A stretch of DNA of 64,000 nt from Flexivirga alba (lineage in GTDB: Bacteria; Actinomycetota; Actinomycetes; Actinomycetales; Dermatophilaceae): positions 62,001-126,000 of the forward strand of contig NZ_JBHSWH010000001.1 of NCBI RefSeq assembly GCF_042661025.1, given 5' to 3'. The notes beneath the pieces were generated by a model that searched no databases, was not told where the DNA came from, and saw only the letters and a program-made list of their open reading frames with translations. A program made the translations under genes and the position numbers. Below are positions 7,458 through 15,087 of the stretch, in pieces; positions within the stretch are counted from its first letter, which is position 1; each line of letters begins with the position of its first letter.

Positions 7458-8165
7458 ATGAATACAGTCGACCGCCGGGAGTTGACCCGAGCAGACCCGC
7501 CAGCCGGTCCTGTTCTCGGAGACAGTCGCGCCCAGGTGCTGGCCGCGCTGCAGAGCCGCTCCGATCCCGTCTCGGTCCTCATGGTCGCCCGACAGGTGGG
7601 GCTGCACCCCAACACTGCGCGCTTCCATCTGGACCACCTCGTCGAGCAGGGCCTGGCCGCGCGTGAGACCGAGCAACGCGACGCCCCCGGCCGCCCGCGG
7701 ACCCTCTATCGGGCAAGCTCGGAGAGCACGCGCACCGGCCGACGCAGCTACCGACTGCTCGCCGAGATCCTCACCAGTTACCTGTCGACCCAAACCCCGC
7801 AGGCCAGCGCCGCCGCCGAACAAGCAGGGAAAGCATGGGGAAAGTTCCTCACCGACCGCCCCGCGCCGTTCCGCGAGGTCGACACGGCCACCGCCATACG
7901 ACAGCTGACGGAGGTGCTGGACGACATCGGTTTTGCACCGCAAGCCGACACAGGTCCAAGCGATCCGCGCATCCTGTTGCACCACTGCCCGTTCCGCGAG
8001 GTGGCCGAGGAACATCCCGACGTGGCCTGCGCCGTTCACCTGGGGCTCATGCGCGGCGTTCTGTCAGAGTTGAAGGCGCCCGTCGAGGCGACTGCGCTGG
8101 AACCGTTCGTCGAGCCGAACCTGTGCGTGGCACGACTTGCCGAGCGCCGGCCCGAAGCTGGGTGA
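7458..8165 (+). CDS. Winged-helix transcriptional regulator, ArsR/SufR-like with conserved Cys
   Basis: A 235-residue regulator. An N-terminal winged helix-turn-helix (SRAQVLAALQSR...VARQVGLHPNTARFHLDHLVEQGLAARE) is followed by a helical region and a C-terminal segment HHCPFREVAEEHPDVACAVH. Cys residues occur in HHCPF, in PDVACAV and in PNLCVARL. This spacing resembles SufR-type Fe-S-sensing repressors, but no suf genes are nearby, so cofactor binding is only inferred. The ATG at 7458 follows a palindromic region. The 3' end overlaps the convergent whiB gene by 119 bases. Confidence 0.75.
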   Translation: MNTVDRRELTRADPPAGPVLGDSRAQVLAALQSRSDPVSVLMVARQVGLHPNTARFHLDHLVEQGLAARETEQRDAPGRPRTLYRASSESTRTGRRSYRLLAEILTSYLSTQTPQASAAAEQAGKAWGKFLTDRPAPFREVDTATAIRQLTEVLDDIGFAPQADTGPSDPRILLHHCPFREVAEEHPDVACAVHLGLMRGVLSELKAPVEATALEPFVEPNLCVARLAERRPEAG

Positions 8166-8460
8166 ACCCGACCTGCTCGCCCGCACCGAGCTGACGGCGC
8201 ACGGCCTCGAGCCGGGCCACCCGCCGCGCGCGAGCCTGCCGCACCACCCGCCGTTCCTCGGCGGTCAGGCCGCCCCAGATGCCGGCGTCCTCACCGTGAT
8301 CCAGCGCCGCTGCCAGACACTGCGCGACCACCGGACAGCGACTGCAGATCGCCTTCGCCTGATCGATCTGTTGCAGCGCAGGCCCGTTCGTGCCGACAGG
8401 GAAGAAGAGTTCGGGGTTCTCGCCCCGACACTCGGCCTGTTCGCGCCAGTCCTCCACCAT
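8047..8460 (-). CDS. WhiB-family Fe-S transcription factor, WhiB1-like, with long C-terminal extension
   Basis: A 137-residue protein. Residues 1-75 are a complete WhiB domain: Cys11, Cys39, Cys42 and Cys48 as 4Fe-4S ligands, the LFFPVG and GPALQQI motifs, and the GIWGG turn at 60-64 followed by a basic stretch. The sequence pattern is closest to WhiB1, which binds sigma region 4 and responds to nitric oxide. The last 45 or so residues are low in family character and are encoded antisense to the 3' end of the neighbouring regulator gene. WhiB1 proteins usually end near residue 85, so this tail is odd and may be a stop-loss or a missed frameshift. An AAGGA site precedes the ATG. Confidence 0.88.
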   Translation of the reverse strand: MVEDWREQAECRGENPELFFPVGTNGPALQQIDQAKAICSRCPVVAQCLAAALDHGEDAGIWGGLTAEERRVVRQARARRVARLEAVRRQLGAGEQVGFTQLRAGARQVVPRTGSARRTVPAQSPRRAPSTLTERRA

Positions 8461-8495
8461 GTCCGATTCCTTCCGCCTCGGCGCTCCGAGGTCTG

Positions 8496-9236
8496 CTAGC
8501 TCGGCGCGCCGATGCGGTAGCGATGCAGCCACTCGCCGCCGATCTGCGACACCCACGACAACGGCGGGTTGCCGTCCAGCGCCGGATAGCGGAGAGGGTC
8601 AGCCAGCACCGGCGCGACGTCGACGCCGAGCCGCGCGATCTCTTTGCCCAGCCGACGTACCGCATCGAGGCCGGTCAGCGTTGCGCCGTCGACCAGCACA
8701 ACCGGCAACTCCGCGCCGCCCAGTTGTTGCCACTGCCCCCGCCATGCCTGAATCCGGCGGTGAGCCCCAGTCGTGATTGGCTCCCGGTGCGGCCCGACGG
8801 CATACCCGAACTGCCGGAGCGGATCGGCGTCCGCACCGGACCGCAGCATGGGACCGGTCAACGGCGTGCGCAGCACGGTCGGACTCCCGATGTCGGCGCC
8901 GTCGCGCCAATAGAGATCGAAGAGCAGGCGCCGCACCTCGGCGTCCACCCGAGTGCCGTGCGCCTCCGCGTATGCCGACACCGCGGCCTGAGTCTTCGGA
9001 ACGACTGTCGGCAGCCGCCATGGCAACTGCTCCCGCGGCAGCAGGAGTTGCTCCAGCGCCGCCAATCTGGCCGGCAACTGCTCGCTCTCCGACACCGGCA
9101 CACCGCTGACCGGCCTTCGCGGGTACTGCTCGACTGCTCGCCAATCCACCGCTGCGGCGGCCGCGATCGCGTCGGCTCGCCGACTCGCGAGATAACACTC
9201 CGGACCACTGAAGTCCGCGTAGATGACCAGGTTCAC
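8496..9236 (-). CDS. DsbA/FrnE-like thioredoxin-fold protein
   Basis: About 246 residues. The N-terminal NLVIYADFSGPECYLASRRAD resembles the first strand and active-site loop of FrnE/2-hydroxychromene-2-carboxylate isomerase proteins, but the CPWC-type motif is replaced by SGPEC with a single Cys. The C-terminal VVLVDGATLTGLDAVRRLGKEI resembles the cis-Pro strand of the same fold. A disulfide redox role is therefore doubtful. The start is uncertain: GTG at 9236 puts the fold at the N-terminus, while TTG at 9263 would add nine residues. It is transcribed toward whiB, 35 bases away. Confidence 0.65.
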   Translation of the reverse strand: MNLVIYADFSGPECYLASRRADAIAAAAAVDWRAVEQYPRRPVSGVPVSESEQLPARLAALEQLLLPREQLPWRLPTVVPKTQAAVSAYAEAHGTRVDAEVRRLLFDLYWRDGADIGSPTVLRTPLTGPMLRSGADADPLRQFGYAVGPHREPITTGAHRRIQAWRGQWQQLGGAELPVVLVDGATLTGLDAVRRLGKEIARLGVDVAPVLADPLRYPALDGNPPLSWVSQIGGEWLHRYRIGAPS

Positions 9237-9269
9237 GACCGCATCCGATCCATTGTGCCGCAAGCGGCC

Positions 9270-9301
9270 TTATTTTTTACCAGTGTAATAGTTTTTATTA
9301 G
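9270..9301. promoter_or_regulatory. AT-rich promoter island with TTAC-CAGT-GTAA palindrome
   Basis: Thirty bases are almost all A/T in an otherwise GC-rich window. TTACCAGTGTAA at 9277-9288 has inverted TTAC/GTAA arms, and a TATT/AATA-like -10 can be drawn on the minus strand. It lies directly upstream of the DsbA-like gene and likely contains its promoter and a regulator site. Confidence 0.5.
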
Positions 9302-9356
9302 CCATCGGAAGACCCGCGGGAGTGCTGCGTTCTGATTCGCCGGAGAACGAGGTGGT

Positions 9357-9372
9357 CGGCCGACGTCGGCCG
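9357..9372. repeat. 16-bp perfect palindrome at the end of ppx
   Basis: CGGCCGACGTCGGCCG is self-complementary and directly abuts the ppx stop codon at 9373. A short-loop hairpin terminator or a protein site are both possible. Confidence 0.5.
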
Positions 9373-10308
9373 TCAGGCCAGGCCGAGGGCGATGCCGTCG
9401 AGGATGTCGTGCTCGCTGGTGAGCACGGTCTCGATACCGGCCGCGGCGCTCACTCGGCGGACGATGGTGCGCCAGATGAGTGCGCCGGAACCAATCACGT
9501 CGACCCGGCCCGGATGCATGTAGCCCAGGGCGGCGCGCTGCTCCCGCGTCGCATGGAGCAACGCATTGCAGGAACGCTCGACCTGAGCGACCGAGAGCTG
9601 CGTGCCATGGATGCGCTCGGGGTCATATTCGGTCAGGCCGAGCGCATGAGCAGTGATGGTGGTGACCGAACCGGCCAAGCCGATGAGTGAACCGGCGCGA
9701 TCCAGCGGGACGACCGCAGCTGCGTCGTCGATGGCCGCATCGATGTCGACCAGCGCCGCGTCGACCTCGGCCTCGGTCGGCGGGTCGGTGTGCAGGTGCC
9801 GCTCGGTGAGACGGACGCAGCCGATGTTGGTCGAGAGTGCCGCATCGACCTGCTGGTCGCCGAGGACGAACTCCGTTGAGCCACCGCCCAAGTCGACCAC
9901 GAGGTATGGCGCAGGAGTTGACTCCGCTGCCACGCTGGTCGCGCCGCGGAAGCTGAGCTGGGCTTCTTCGTCTCCGGTCACCACCTCGGGCACGGTCCCG
10001 AACCCGGCGAAGGCGTCCGCGATACCGGCGGTGAACTCGGCGGCGTTCTGCGCATCGCGCGAAGCCGAGGTCGCGACGAACCGCACCCGCTCGACCCCTG
10101 CGTCGGTGCACTGCTGGGCGTAGTCCCGCGCGACCCGCAGGGTCCGCTCCATCGCCTCCGGCGCGATCCGACCGGTCACGTCGACACCCTGGCCGAGTCG
10201 CACGATCTCCATGGTGCGGACGACATCTGTCAGAGACGACCCGTCGGTGTCGGCGATCAGCAACCTTATCGAGTTGGTGCCGCAGTCGACCGCAGCGACT
10301 CGCTTCAT
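9373..10308 (-). CDS. ppx: Ppx/GppA-family exopolyphosphatase
   Basis: A 311-residue ASKHA-fold phosphatase that hydrolyses terminal phosphate from polyphosphate or pppGpp. The phosphate-1 loop VAAVDCGTNSIRLLIAD is at the N-terminus, phosphate-2 is YLVVDLGGGSTEFVLG, and the adenosine-type motif is LIGLAGSVTTI. The length fits the short actinobacterial Ppx without the C-terminal HD domain. The ATG at 10308 begins the first strand exactly, so the longer upstream reading is rejected. It follows DUF501, ftsB and eno in the same direction, the usual actinobacterial order. Confidence 0.92.
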   Translation of the reverse strand: MKRVAAVDCGTNSIRLLIADTDGSSLTDVVRTMEIVRLGQGVDVTGRIAPEAMERTLRVARDYAQQCTDAGVERVRFVATSASRDAQNAAEFTAGIADAFAGFGTVPEVVTGDEEAQLSFRGATSVAAESTPAPYLVVDLGGGSTEFVLGDQQVDAALSTNIGCVRLTERHLHTDPPTEAEVDAALVDIDAAIDDAAAVVPLDRAGSLIGLAGSVTTITAHALGLTEYDPERIHGTQLSVAQVERSCNALLHATREQRAALGYMHPGRVDVIGSGALIWRTIVRRVSAAAGIETVLTSEHDILDGIALGLA

Positions 10309-10325
10309 CTGGCTCTTCGTTCTTC

Positions 10326-10372
10326 GAGGGTCTCGATACGCGGCTCGTACCTCACCGCTACTCGACCCGCAT
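10326..10372. repeat. Dispersed GTCTCGATACG...CTACTCGACC element (REP-like)
   Basis: GGGTCTCGATACG and GCTACTCGACCC bracket a short GC-rich core. The same outer words recur at 35234-35369 and 60485-60556, so this is one copy of a dispersed family. Its right end supplies the last codons and stop of the DUF501 gene. Confidence 0.65.
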
Positions 10373-10873
10373 TTGGCTGCAGCAGCCGTTGAGCCACCAC
10401 TTGGGTAATGCCGAAAGTGCTTCGTCACCAAGGGGGTTGATGCCAGGACCCACCGCCATCGAGTGAGCGACGAGAACGTGCAGGCACTTGACGCGATCCG
10501 GCATACCGCCGGCCGAGACACCGGAGATCTCCGCGACGTCGCCCAGCTCGGCGCGCCTGCGCAGGTAGTCGTCGTGCGCTGCGCGGTAGGCGGCCGCAAG
10601 CTCCGGATCGGCCGCAAGCCGGTCGGTCATCTCACGCATCATGCCCTGCGACTCCAGGGTGCCGATCGCACCGGTGAGGCGAGGGCAGGTGGCGTAATAG
10701 CTGGTCGGGAACGGAGTGCCATCCGGCAACCGGGGCAGTGTGCGCACCACGGCGGGGCAGCCGCATGGGCAACGCGCGGCGATCTCGACAACGCCGCGCG
10801 GAAGTCGGCCGAGCTGCTGCTCGACGCGCTCGAGATCCGCGGGATCGACTGGTGGCAATGAACTCTCGGTCAT
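10358..10873 (-). CDS. DUF501 domain-containing protein
   Basis: A 171-residue DUF501 protein, recognised by VVEIAARCPCGCPAVVRTLPRLPDGTPFPTSYYATCPRLTGAIGTLES and ISGVSAGGMPDRVKCLHVLVAHSMAVGPGINPLGDEAL. Conserved Cys residues (CPCGCP, CP, KCLH) and His suggest metal binding, but the function is unknown. It is consistently placed between ftsB/divIC and ppx in actinobacteria, as here. The last few codons fall in a REP-like repeat, so the C-terminus (CCSQMRVE) may have been altered by that element. Confidence 0.92.
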   Translation of the reverse strand: MTESSLPPVDPADLERVEQQLGRLPRGVVEIAARCPCGCPAVVRTLPRLPDGTPFPTSYYATCPRLTGAIGTLESQGMMREMTDRLAADPELAAAYRAAHDDYLRRRAELGDVAEISGVSAGGMPDRVKCLHVLVAHSMAVGPGINPLGDEALSALPKWWLNGCCSQMRVE

Positions 10874-10880
10874 CGACGGA

Positions 10881-11423
10881 TCAGTGCTCGCCGGAGGCGA
10901 CGACGGATTTCCAGACCGTGCCGTACCAGGTCTGCTTGGCCTCGGACTTCTTTGCCGCGACGTCCTTCGACTTCTGGTCCGTGACGTAGACCGTCAGTGT
11001 CTTGCCGGGCTTGGCGAAGCCGAGCCGCTCGCCGGCCTGTGCGGCGACATACTTCGGGTCGCTCCACTTCTGCTTCTGCTCCTTGAGCGATGCAACGTTG
11101 GCCTGCTGCGCGGCTACCTGCGCCTGCAGTTGCGAAACATGCTGGCGTTCGGACACATAGGAGCGGACGGTCGGTGCGATGACCACCGCGAGGAAGACGA
11201 TCAGCGCGCCAACGACTGCCAGCCGCCGCATGGACCGCGGCGACCGCTGCTTGCGCACGGCGCGAGCACTACCCGACGAGCCGCCGGGGCCCGCACCGGT
11301 CGGCTTCGTCGAGGCGGTCCGCACCGTGGTGGTGCGTCCCGTGCCGGTCCGTCGCCGACCAGGAGTCGGACGGGACGTCGCGCGTGACCGACCTGCAGTG
11401 GTCTTACGCGAATCGCGTGTCAC
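10881..11423 (-). CDS. ftsB: Septum formation initiator FtsB/DivIC
   Basis: A 180-residue single-pass membrane protein of the divisome. Residues 1-65 are a long Thr/Arg/Pro-rich cytoplasmic tail, 68-86 form the membrane helix (LAVVGALIVFLAVVIAPTV), and 88-120 form the coiled coil (ERQHVSQLQAQVAAQQANVASLKEQ). The WSDPKYVAAQAGERLGFAKPGK motif typical of the family follows. It should bind FtsL and FtsQ to support septal peptidoglycan synthesis. The start is taken as GTG at 11423 with AAAGG seven bases upstream. It lies between eno and DUF501, the conserved actinobacterial position. Confidence 0.9.
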   Translation of the reverse strand: MTRDSRKTTAGRSRATSRPTPGRRRTGTGRTTTVRTASTKPTGAGPGGSSGSARAVRKQRSPRSMRRLAVVGALIVFLAVVIAPTVRSYVSERQHVSQLQAQVAAQQANVASLKEQKQKWSDPKYVAAQAGERLGFAKPGKTLTVYVTDQKSKDVAAKKSEAKQTWYGTVWKSVVASGEH

Positions 11424-11448
11424 AAGAAAGCCTTTCGTCGACGAGAGC

Positions 11449-12729
11449 TCAGGCCTTGAACCGCGGGAAGGCACCGGCACCGGCGTAGACCGCGGCGTCG
11501 TCGAGCTCTTCTTCAATGCGCAGCAACTGGTTGTACTTGGCTACGCGGTCGGAGCGAGCCGGAGCGCCGGTCTTGATCTGGCCGCAGTTGGTGGCGACCG
11601 CCAGGTCAGCGATCGCGGTGTCCTCGGTCTCACCGGACCGGTGGCTCATCATGCAGCGAAGGCCGTTGCTCTGCGCCAGCGACACGGCGTCCAACGCCTC
11701 GGTCAGGGTGCCGATCTGGTTGACCTTGACGAGCAGGGCGTTTGCGTTGCCGCCTTCGATGCCGCGAGCGATCCGGGTCGGGTTGGTGACGAACAGGTCG
11801 TCGCCGACGATCTGGACCTTGTCCCCGAGCTCGTCGGTGAGGGTCTTCCAGCCTTCCCAGTCCTCTTCGTCCAGCGGGTCCTCGATCGAGACCAGCGGGT
11901 AGGAGGCAACGAGGTCGGCGTAGTAAGCAGTCATCTCGGTCGCCGACTTCTTCGAACCCTCGAAGACGTAGGACCCGTCCTCGAAGAACTCGCTCGCCGC
12001 GGCGTCCATCGCGAGCGCGATGTCCTTGCCCGGCGTGTAGCCGGCGGCCTTGATCGCGTCGAGGATCAGGTCGAGTGCGGCGCGGTTGGACTCGAGGCTG
12101 GGCGCGAAGCCGCCCTCGTCACCGAGGCCGGTGGACAGGCCGCGTTCCTTCAGCACGCCCTTGAGCGCGTGGTAGACCTCGGCGCCCCAGCGCAACGCCT
12201 CGCGGAAAGAGCCCGCACCGATCGGCGCGATCATGAACTCCTGGATGTCGACGTTGGAGTCGGCGTGCGCGCCACCGTTGAGGATGTTCATCATCGGCAC
12301 CGGCAGCAGGTGCGCGTTGGGACCGCCGATGTAGCGGAAGAACGGCAGGTCGGCCGAGTCGGCCGCGGCCTGTGCGACCGCGAGGCTGACACCGAGGATC
12401 GCGTTGGCACCGATCCGGGCCTTGTTGTCGGTGCCGTCGAGGGCGATCATCTCCTGGTCGACCAGACGCTGCTCGCTCGCGTCATAGCCCAGCACGTGCG
12501 GGGCGATCTCCTCGGCGACCGCGTCGACAGCGTCCTGAACACCCTTGCCGCCGTAGCGTTTCTTGTCGCCGTCGCGACGTTCGGCTGCTTCGAACTGGCC
12601 GGTGCTGGCGCCGGACGGGACGGCGGCGCGGCCGACCGTGCCGTCATCGAGCGCGACCTCGACCTCAACGGTCGGGTTGCCTCGGGAGTCGAGGATTTCA
12701 CGGGCGAGCAGGGCGTCAATCGTGGCCAC
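11449..12729 (-). CDS. eno: Enolase (phosphopyruvate hydratase)
   Basis: A 426-residue enolase that interconverts 2-phosphoglycerate and phosphoenolpyruvate in glycolysis. Signature segments are present: EILDSRGNPTVEVEV, PSGASTGQFEA, MMNILNGGAHADSNVDIQEFM, GDEGGFAP, the metal ligands in AMDAAASEF, SIEDPLDEEDW and IVGDDLFVTN, and the C-terminal signature LLVKVNQIGTLTEAL followed by MMSHRSGETED. The start is GTG at 12729 with AGGAG nine bases upstream. It is followed by ftsB after 25 bases. Confidence 0.98.
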   Translation of the reverse strand: MATIDALLAREILDSRGNPTVEVEVALDDGTVGRAAVPSGASTGQFEAAERRDGDKKRYGGKGVQDAVDAVAEEIAPHVLGYDASEQRLVDQEMIALDGTDNKARIGANAILGVSLAVAQAAADSADLPFFRYIGGPNAHLLPVPMMNILNGGAHADSNVDIQEFMIAPIGAGSFREALRWGAEVYHALKGVLKERGLSTGLGDEGGFAPSLESNRAALDLILDAIKAAGYTPGKDIALAMDAAASEFFEDGSYVFEGSKKSATEMTAYYADLVASYPLVSIEDPLDEEDWEGWKTLTDELGDKVQIVGDDLFVTNPTRIARGIEGGNANALLVKVNQIGTLTEALDAVSLAQSNGLRCMMSHRSGETEDTAIADLAVATNCGQIKTGAPARSDRVAKYNQLLRIEEELDDAAVYAGAGAFPRFKA

Positions 12730-12871
12730 TTGGTGAGTCTCCTGGCGCATCGTCGGGGCGTCCGGCAGGCGGTATGCCCGGGTCGCGTGCTGCGCGCCCA
12801 GACTATCGCCGAACCACTGCCCGGTCCGGGACGACCCGCAAAGTCAGTCCACGGAGTCCCGGGTGCGTCGG

Positions 12872-13834
12872 TCAGGCCATCGCCGCGAAGGCCGCGATGT
12901 CGGCGATCTCGCTCCCGTCGGCGTTACCACCGGAGCACACGACCGCGCACCGCTGCGGGTGCTCGGTGTCCTGCAACAAGCCCGCGAGCGCAGCTGCCCC
13001 GGCGCCTTCGGCCAGGGTGTGCGCTGCCGTGCTGAACAACCGCATCGCGTCCAGGATCTGGAAGTCGTCGACCAGCAGGAAGTCATTCATCCGTCCGTGC
13101 ATCACCGACAACGGCAACTGCGAGCCGCTGGAGGTGGCGATACCGCTGAACCGCGTGTCGCACGCTGCCTGCTCGACCCGGCCACTGCGCCAGGAGTTGT
13201 ATGCAGCGGGCGCCGCCGCGCTCTGCACGCCGATGATCTTGCAGTTCGGAGCCAGCTCGTCACGGACCACGCAGGCACCTGCGGCGCCGGACCCGCTCCC
13301 GACCGGGACGTAGATCGCCTCCAGGTCCGGATGGCGGCGCAGCAGCTCGAGGTAGATCGTCGCGTGGCCGTGCACGATCGCCGGGTCGTCACCGGGGCTG
13401 ACGAAGCGCATCCCGCGCTCGGTGGCGATCTCCATGGCGTGCTGGCACGACTCCGTCATCGTCGCGCCGTGCCGGATCACCTCGGCACCCAGCAATCGGG
13501 TGGCGTGCGCCTTCTCCTCGGGCGCGGTCACCGGCATCACGACGATCGTCGGCGCGTGGGCGAGCCGTCCGGCATACGCCAGGCTCTGCGCGTGGTTGCC
13601 GGTCGACGCGCTGATCAGCCCCGCTTGTCGCTCGGCGTCGGTCAGTCCGGCCGCGAGCGACACTCCGCCTCGAACCTTGAACGCGCCTGTCGGCTGGACG
13701 TTTTCGTGCTTGACGACGACCTGCGCACCGACCGCTTCGTTGAGCGCGGGGTAGATCCACGACGGCGTCGGCGGCAGCTCGCCGGCGATGGCATCGGCAG
13801 CGTGCAGGACTCCGGCGAAGGTCAATGCGCTCAT
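12872..13834 (-). CDS. PLP-dependent threonine/serine dehydratase-like enzyme
   Basis: A 320-residue fold-type II PLP enzyme. Lys53 in PTGAFKVRGG should form the Schiff base, SASTGNHAQSLAYAGR binds substrate carboxylate, and VPVGSGSGAAG is the phosphate-binding Gly loop. It lacks the ACT regulatory domain of biosynthetic IlvA, so a catabolic threonine/serine ammonia-lyase or a racemase-like role is likelier. It is divergent from a LysR-type regulator across 85 bases, which probably controls it. Confidence 0.82.
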   Translation of the reverse strand: MSALTFAGVLHAADAIAGELPPTPSWIYPALNEAVGAQVVVKHENVQPTGAFKVRGGVSLAAGLTDAERQAGLISASTGNHAQSLAYAGRLAHAPTIVVMPVTAPEEKAHATRLLGAEVIRHGATMTESCQHAMEIATERGMRFVSPGDDPAIVHGHATIYLELLRRHPDLEAIYVPVGSGSGAAGACVVRDELAPNCKIIGVQSAAAPAAYNSWRSGRVEQAACDTRFSGIATSSGSQLPLSVMHGRMNDFLLVDDFQILDAMRLFSTAAHTLAEGAGAAALAGLLQDTEHPQRCAVVCSGGNADGSEIADIAAFAAMA

Positions 13835-13919
13835 GCCTGCGAGTGTGGAGCACTCACGTCACATCAGTCCAATAGATGTTTTATCGCAATATCAACGACA
13901 GTATCGATATGTTGGCCGG
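13835..13919. promoter_or_regulatory. Divergent PLP-enzyme/lysR control region
   Basis: This AT-richer spacer holds TATCG (13882-13886) facing CGATA (13905-13909), the latter inside the 8-bp palindrome TATCGATA (13902-13909). Interrupted dyads in a divergent spacer are typical of LysR binding sites that serve both autorepression and activation. Confidence 0.5.
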
Positions 13920-14810
13920 GTGCTCGATCTTCGCCGCCTCCAGGCGCTCGTCGCCGTCGCACGCACCGGCTCGGTGTCCGCGGCCGCCGACGAGTTGCAC
14001 TACGGGCAACCCACGATCTCCCATCATCTGCGTCGGCTGGAGGCCGAGACGCACACGGTCCTGCTGCAACGGGTCGGCCGCGGTGTACGCCTGACCGCGG
14101 AAGGTATGGCGCTCGCCCATCGCGCGGAAGAGATCCTCGCGCTCAGTCGACGCGCCGAGGACGAGCTGCACATGGCGGCTGGGCTGCGCGCCGGTCGAGT
14201 TCGGCTGGCCGCGTTCCCGTCAGCCACTGCGACCGTCGTGCCGCCTGCCCTGGCCGCATTGCGAGACTCGGCGCCCGGCGTGGCGATCGAGCTCGTGGAA
14301 GCCGAACCGCCGGACGCCATCGAGCTACTGCGCGCCGGCCGCGTCGACCTCGCGATCACCTTCACGTATGACGACACCGACGCCGAGCTCCTGAGCGCCG
14401 ACACCGTGCTCACCGACCATCTCTATCTCGTCGAACCCGTCTCCGAACGAGCGCGCACGGTCGGGCGGGCGTTGCGCGCGCATCGCCATACAGCATGGGT
14501 GGCGGGGTGCGAGCGCTGCCGGGCCCAACTGGTCGAGCTGTGCACGGCGAGCGGCTACGAGCCCGAGATCAGCTTCGCGACCGACGACTACCTCGCGGTC
14601 CAGTCGCTCGTGGCACAGGGCTCACTGGTGAGCATCCTGCCCGGACTCGCACTCGCGGTGCACCAGCATCCCGGCGTGCGGGTCACCAGACTGCCTGCCA
14701 CCCGGCAGGTCCAGGTCGTCACGTATGGCGCACCGCCGCGACCACGAGCCGTGAACGCGGTCGCCGACGCGATCGTCGAGGTGGCACGGGACGTGACCCT
14801 GCCGCGGTGA
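13920..14810 (+). CDS. LysR-family transcriptional regulator
   Basis: A 296-residue LysR regulator. The N-terminal winged helix-turn-helix is LDLRRLQALVAVARTGSVSAAADELHYGQPTISHHLRRLE. The effector domain follows with GRVRLAAFPSATATVVPPALA and a second-lobe ATDDYLAVQSLVAQGSLVSILPGLAL. The first residues of the fold match GTG at 13920, although no strong ribosome binding site is seen, so translation may be leaderless. It is divergent from the PLP enzyme gene and likely controls it in response to an amino acid; this is inferred from position. Confidence 0.88.
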   Translation: MLDLRRLQALVAVARTGSVSAAADELHYGQPTISHHLRRLEAETHTVLLQRVGRGVRLTAEGMALAHRAEEILALSRRAEDELHMAAGLRAGRVRLAAFPSATATVVPPALAALRDSAPGVAIELVEAEPPDAIELLRAGRVDLAITFTYDDTDAELLSADTVLTDHLYLVEPVSERARTVGRALRAHRHTAWVAGCERCRAQLVELCTASGYEPEISFATDDYLAVQSLVAQGSLVSILPGLALAVHQHPGVRVTRLPATRQVQVVTYGAPPRPRAVNAVADAIVEVARDVTLPR

Positions 14811-15087
14811 CTTCGCGGGAACCGGCGAAGGCGGGTCTATCCACGTGTCACAATGTTCGGCGACTACGGCATTCTGCGCCATTCCGCCCTCGCGGGCGGC
14901 ACAAGTGCGGCATCCTGTGTCAGCAGGCGCCGATGATGCCGCCAGCAGGTCCGCCCCTGGACCCAGTGCGTCGCACAGGCGCCCAGCATGACCACGCGCG
15001 TGAGTCGGTGAGAGTCGGCCACGCCTACCCGTGAGGCGACGCGGAACCCCGTCCCTCACGTCATCGACCTGGAAGAGAACCATCACG

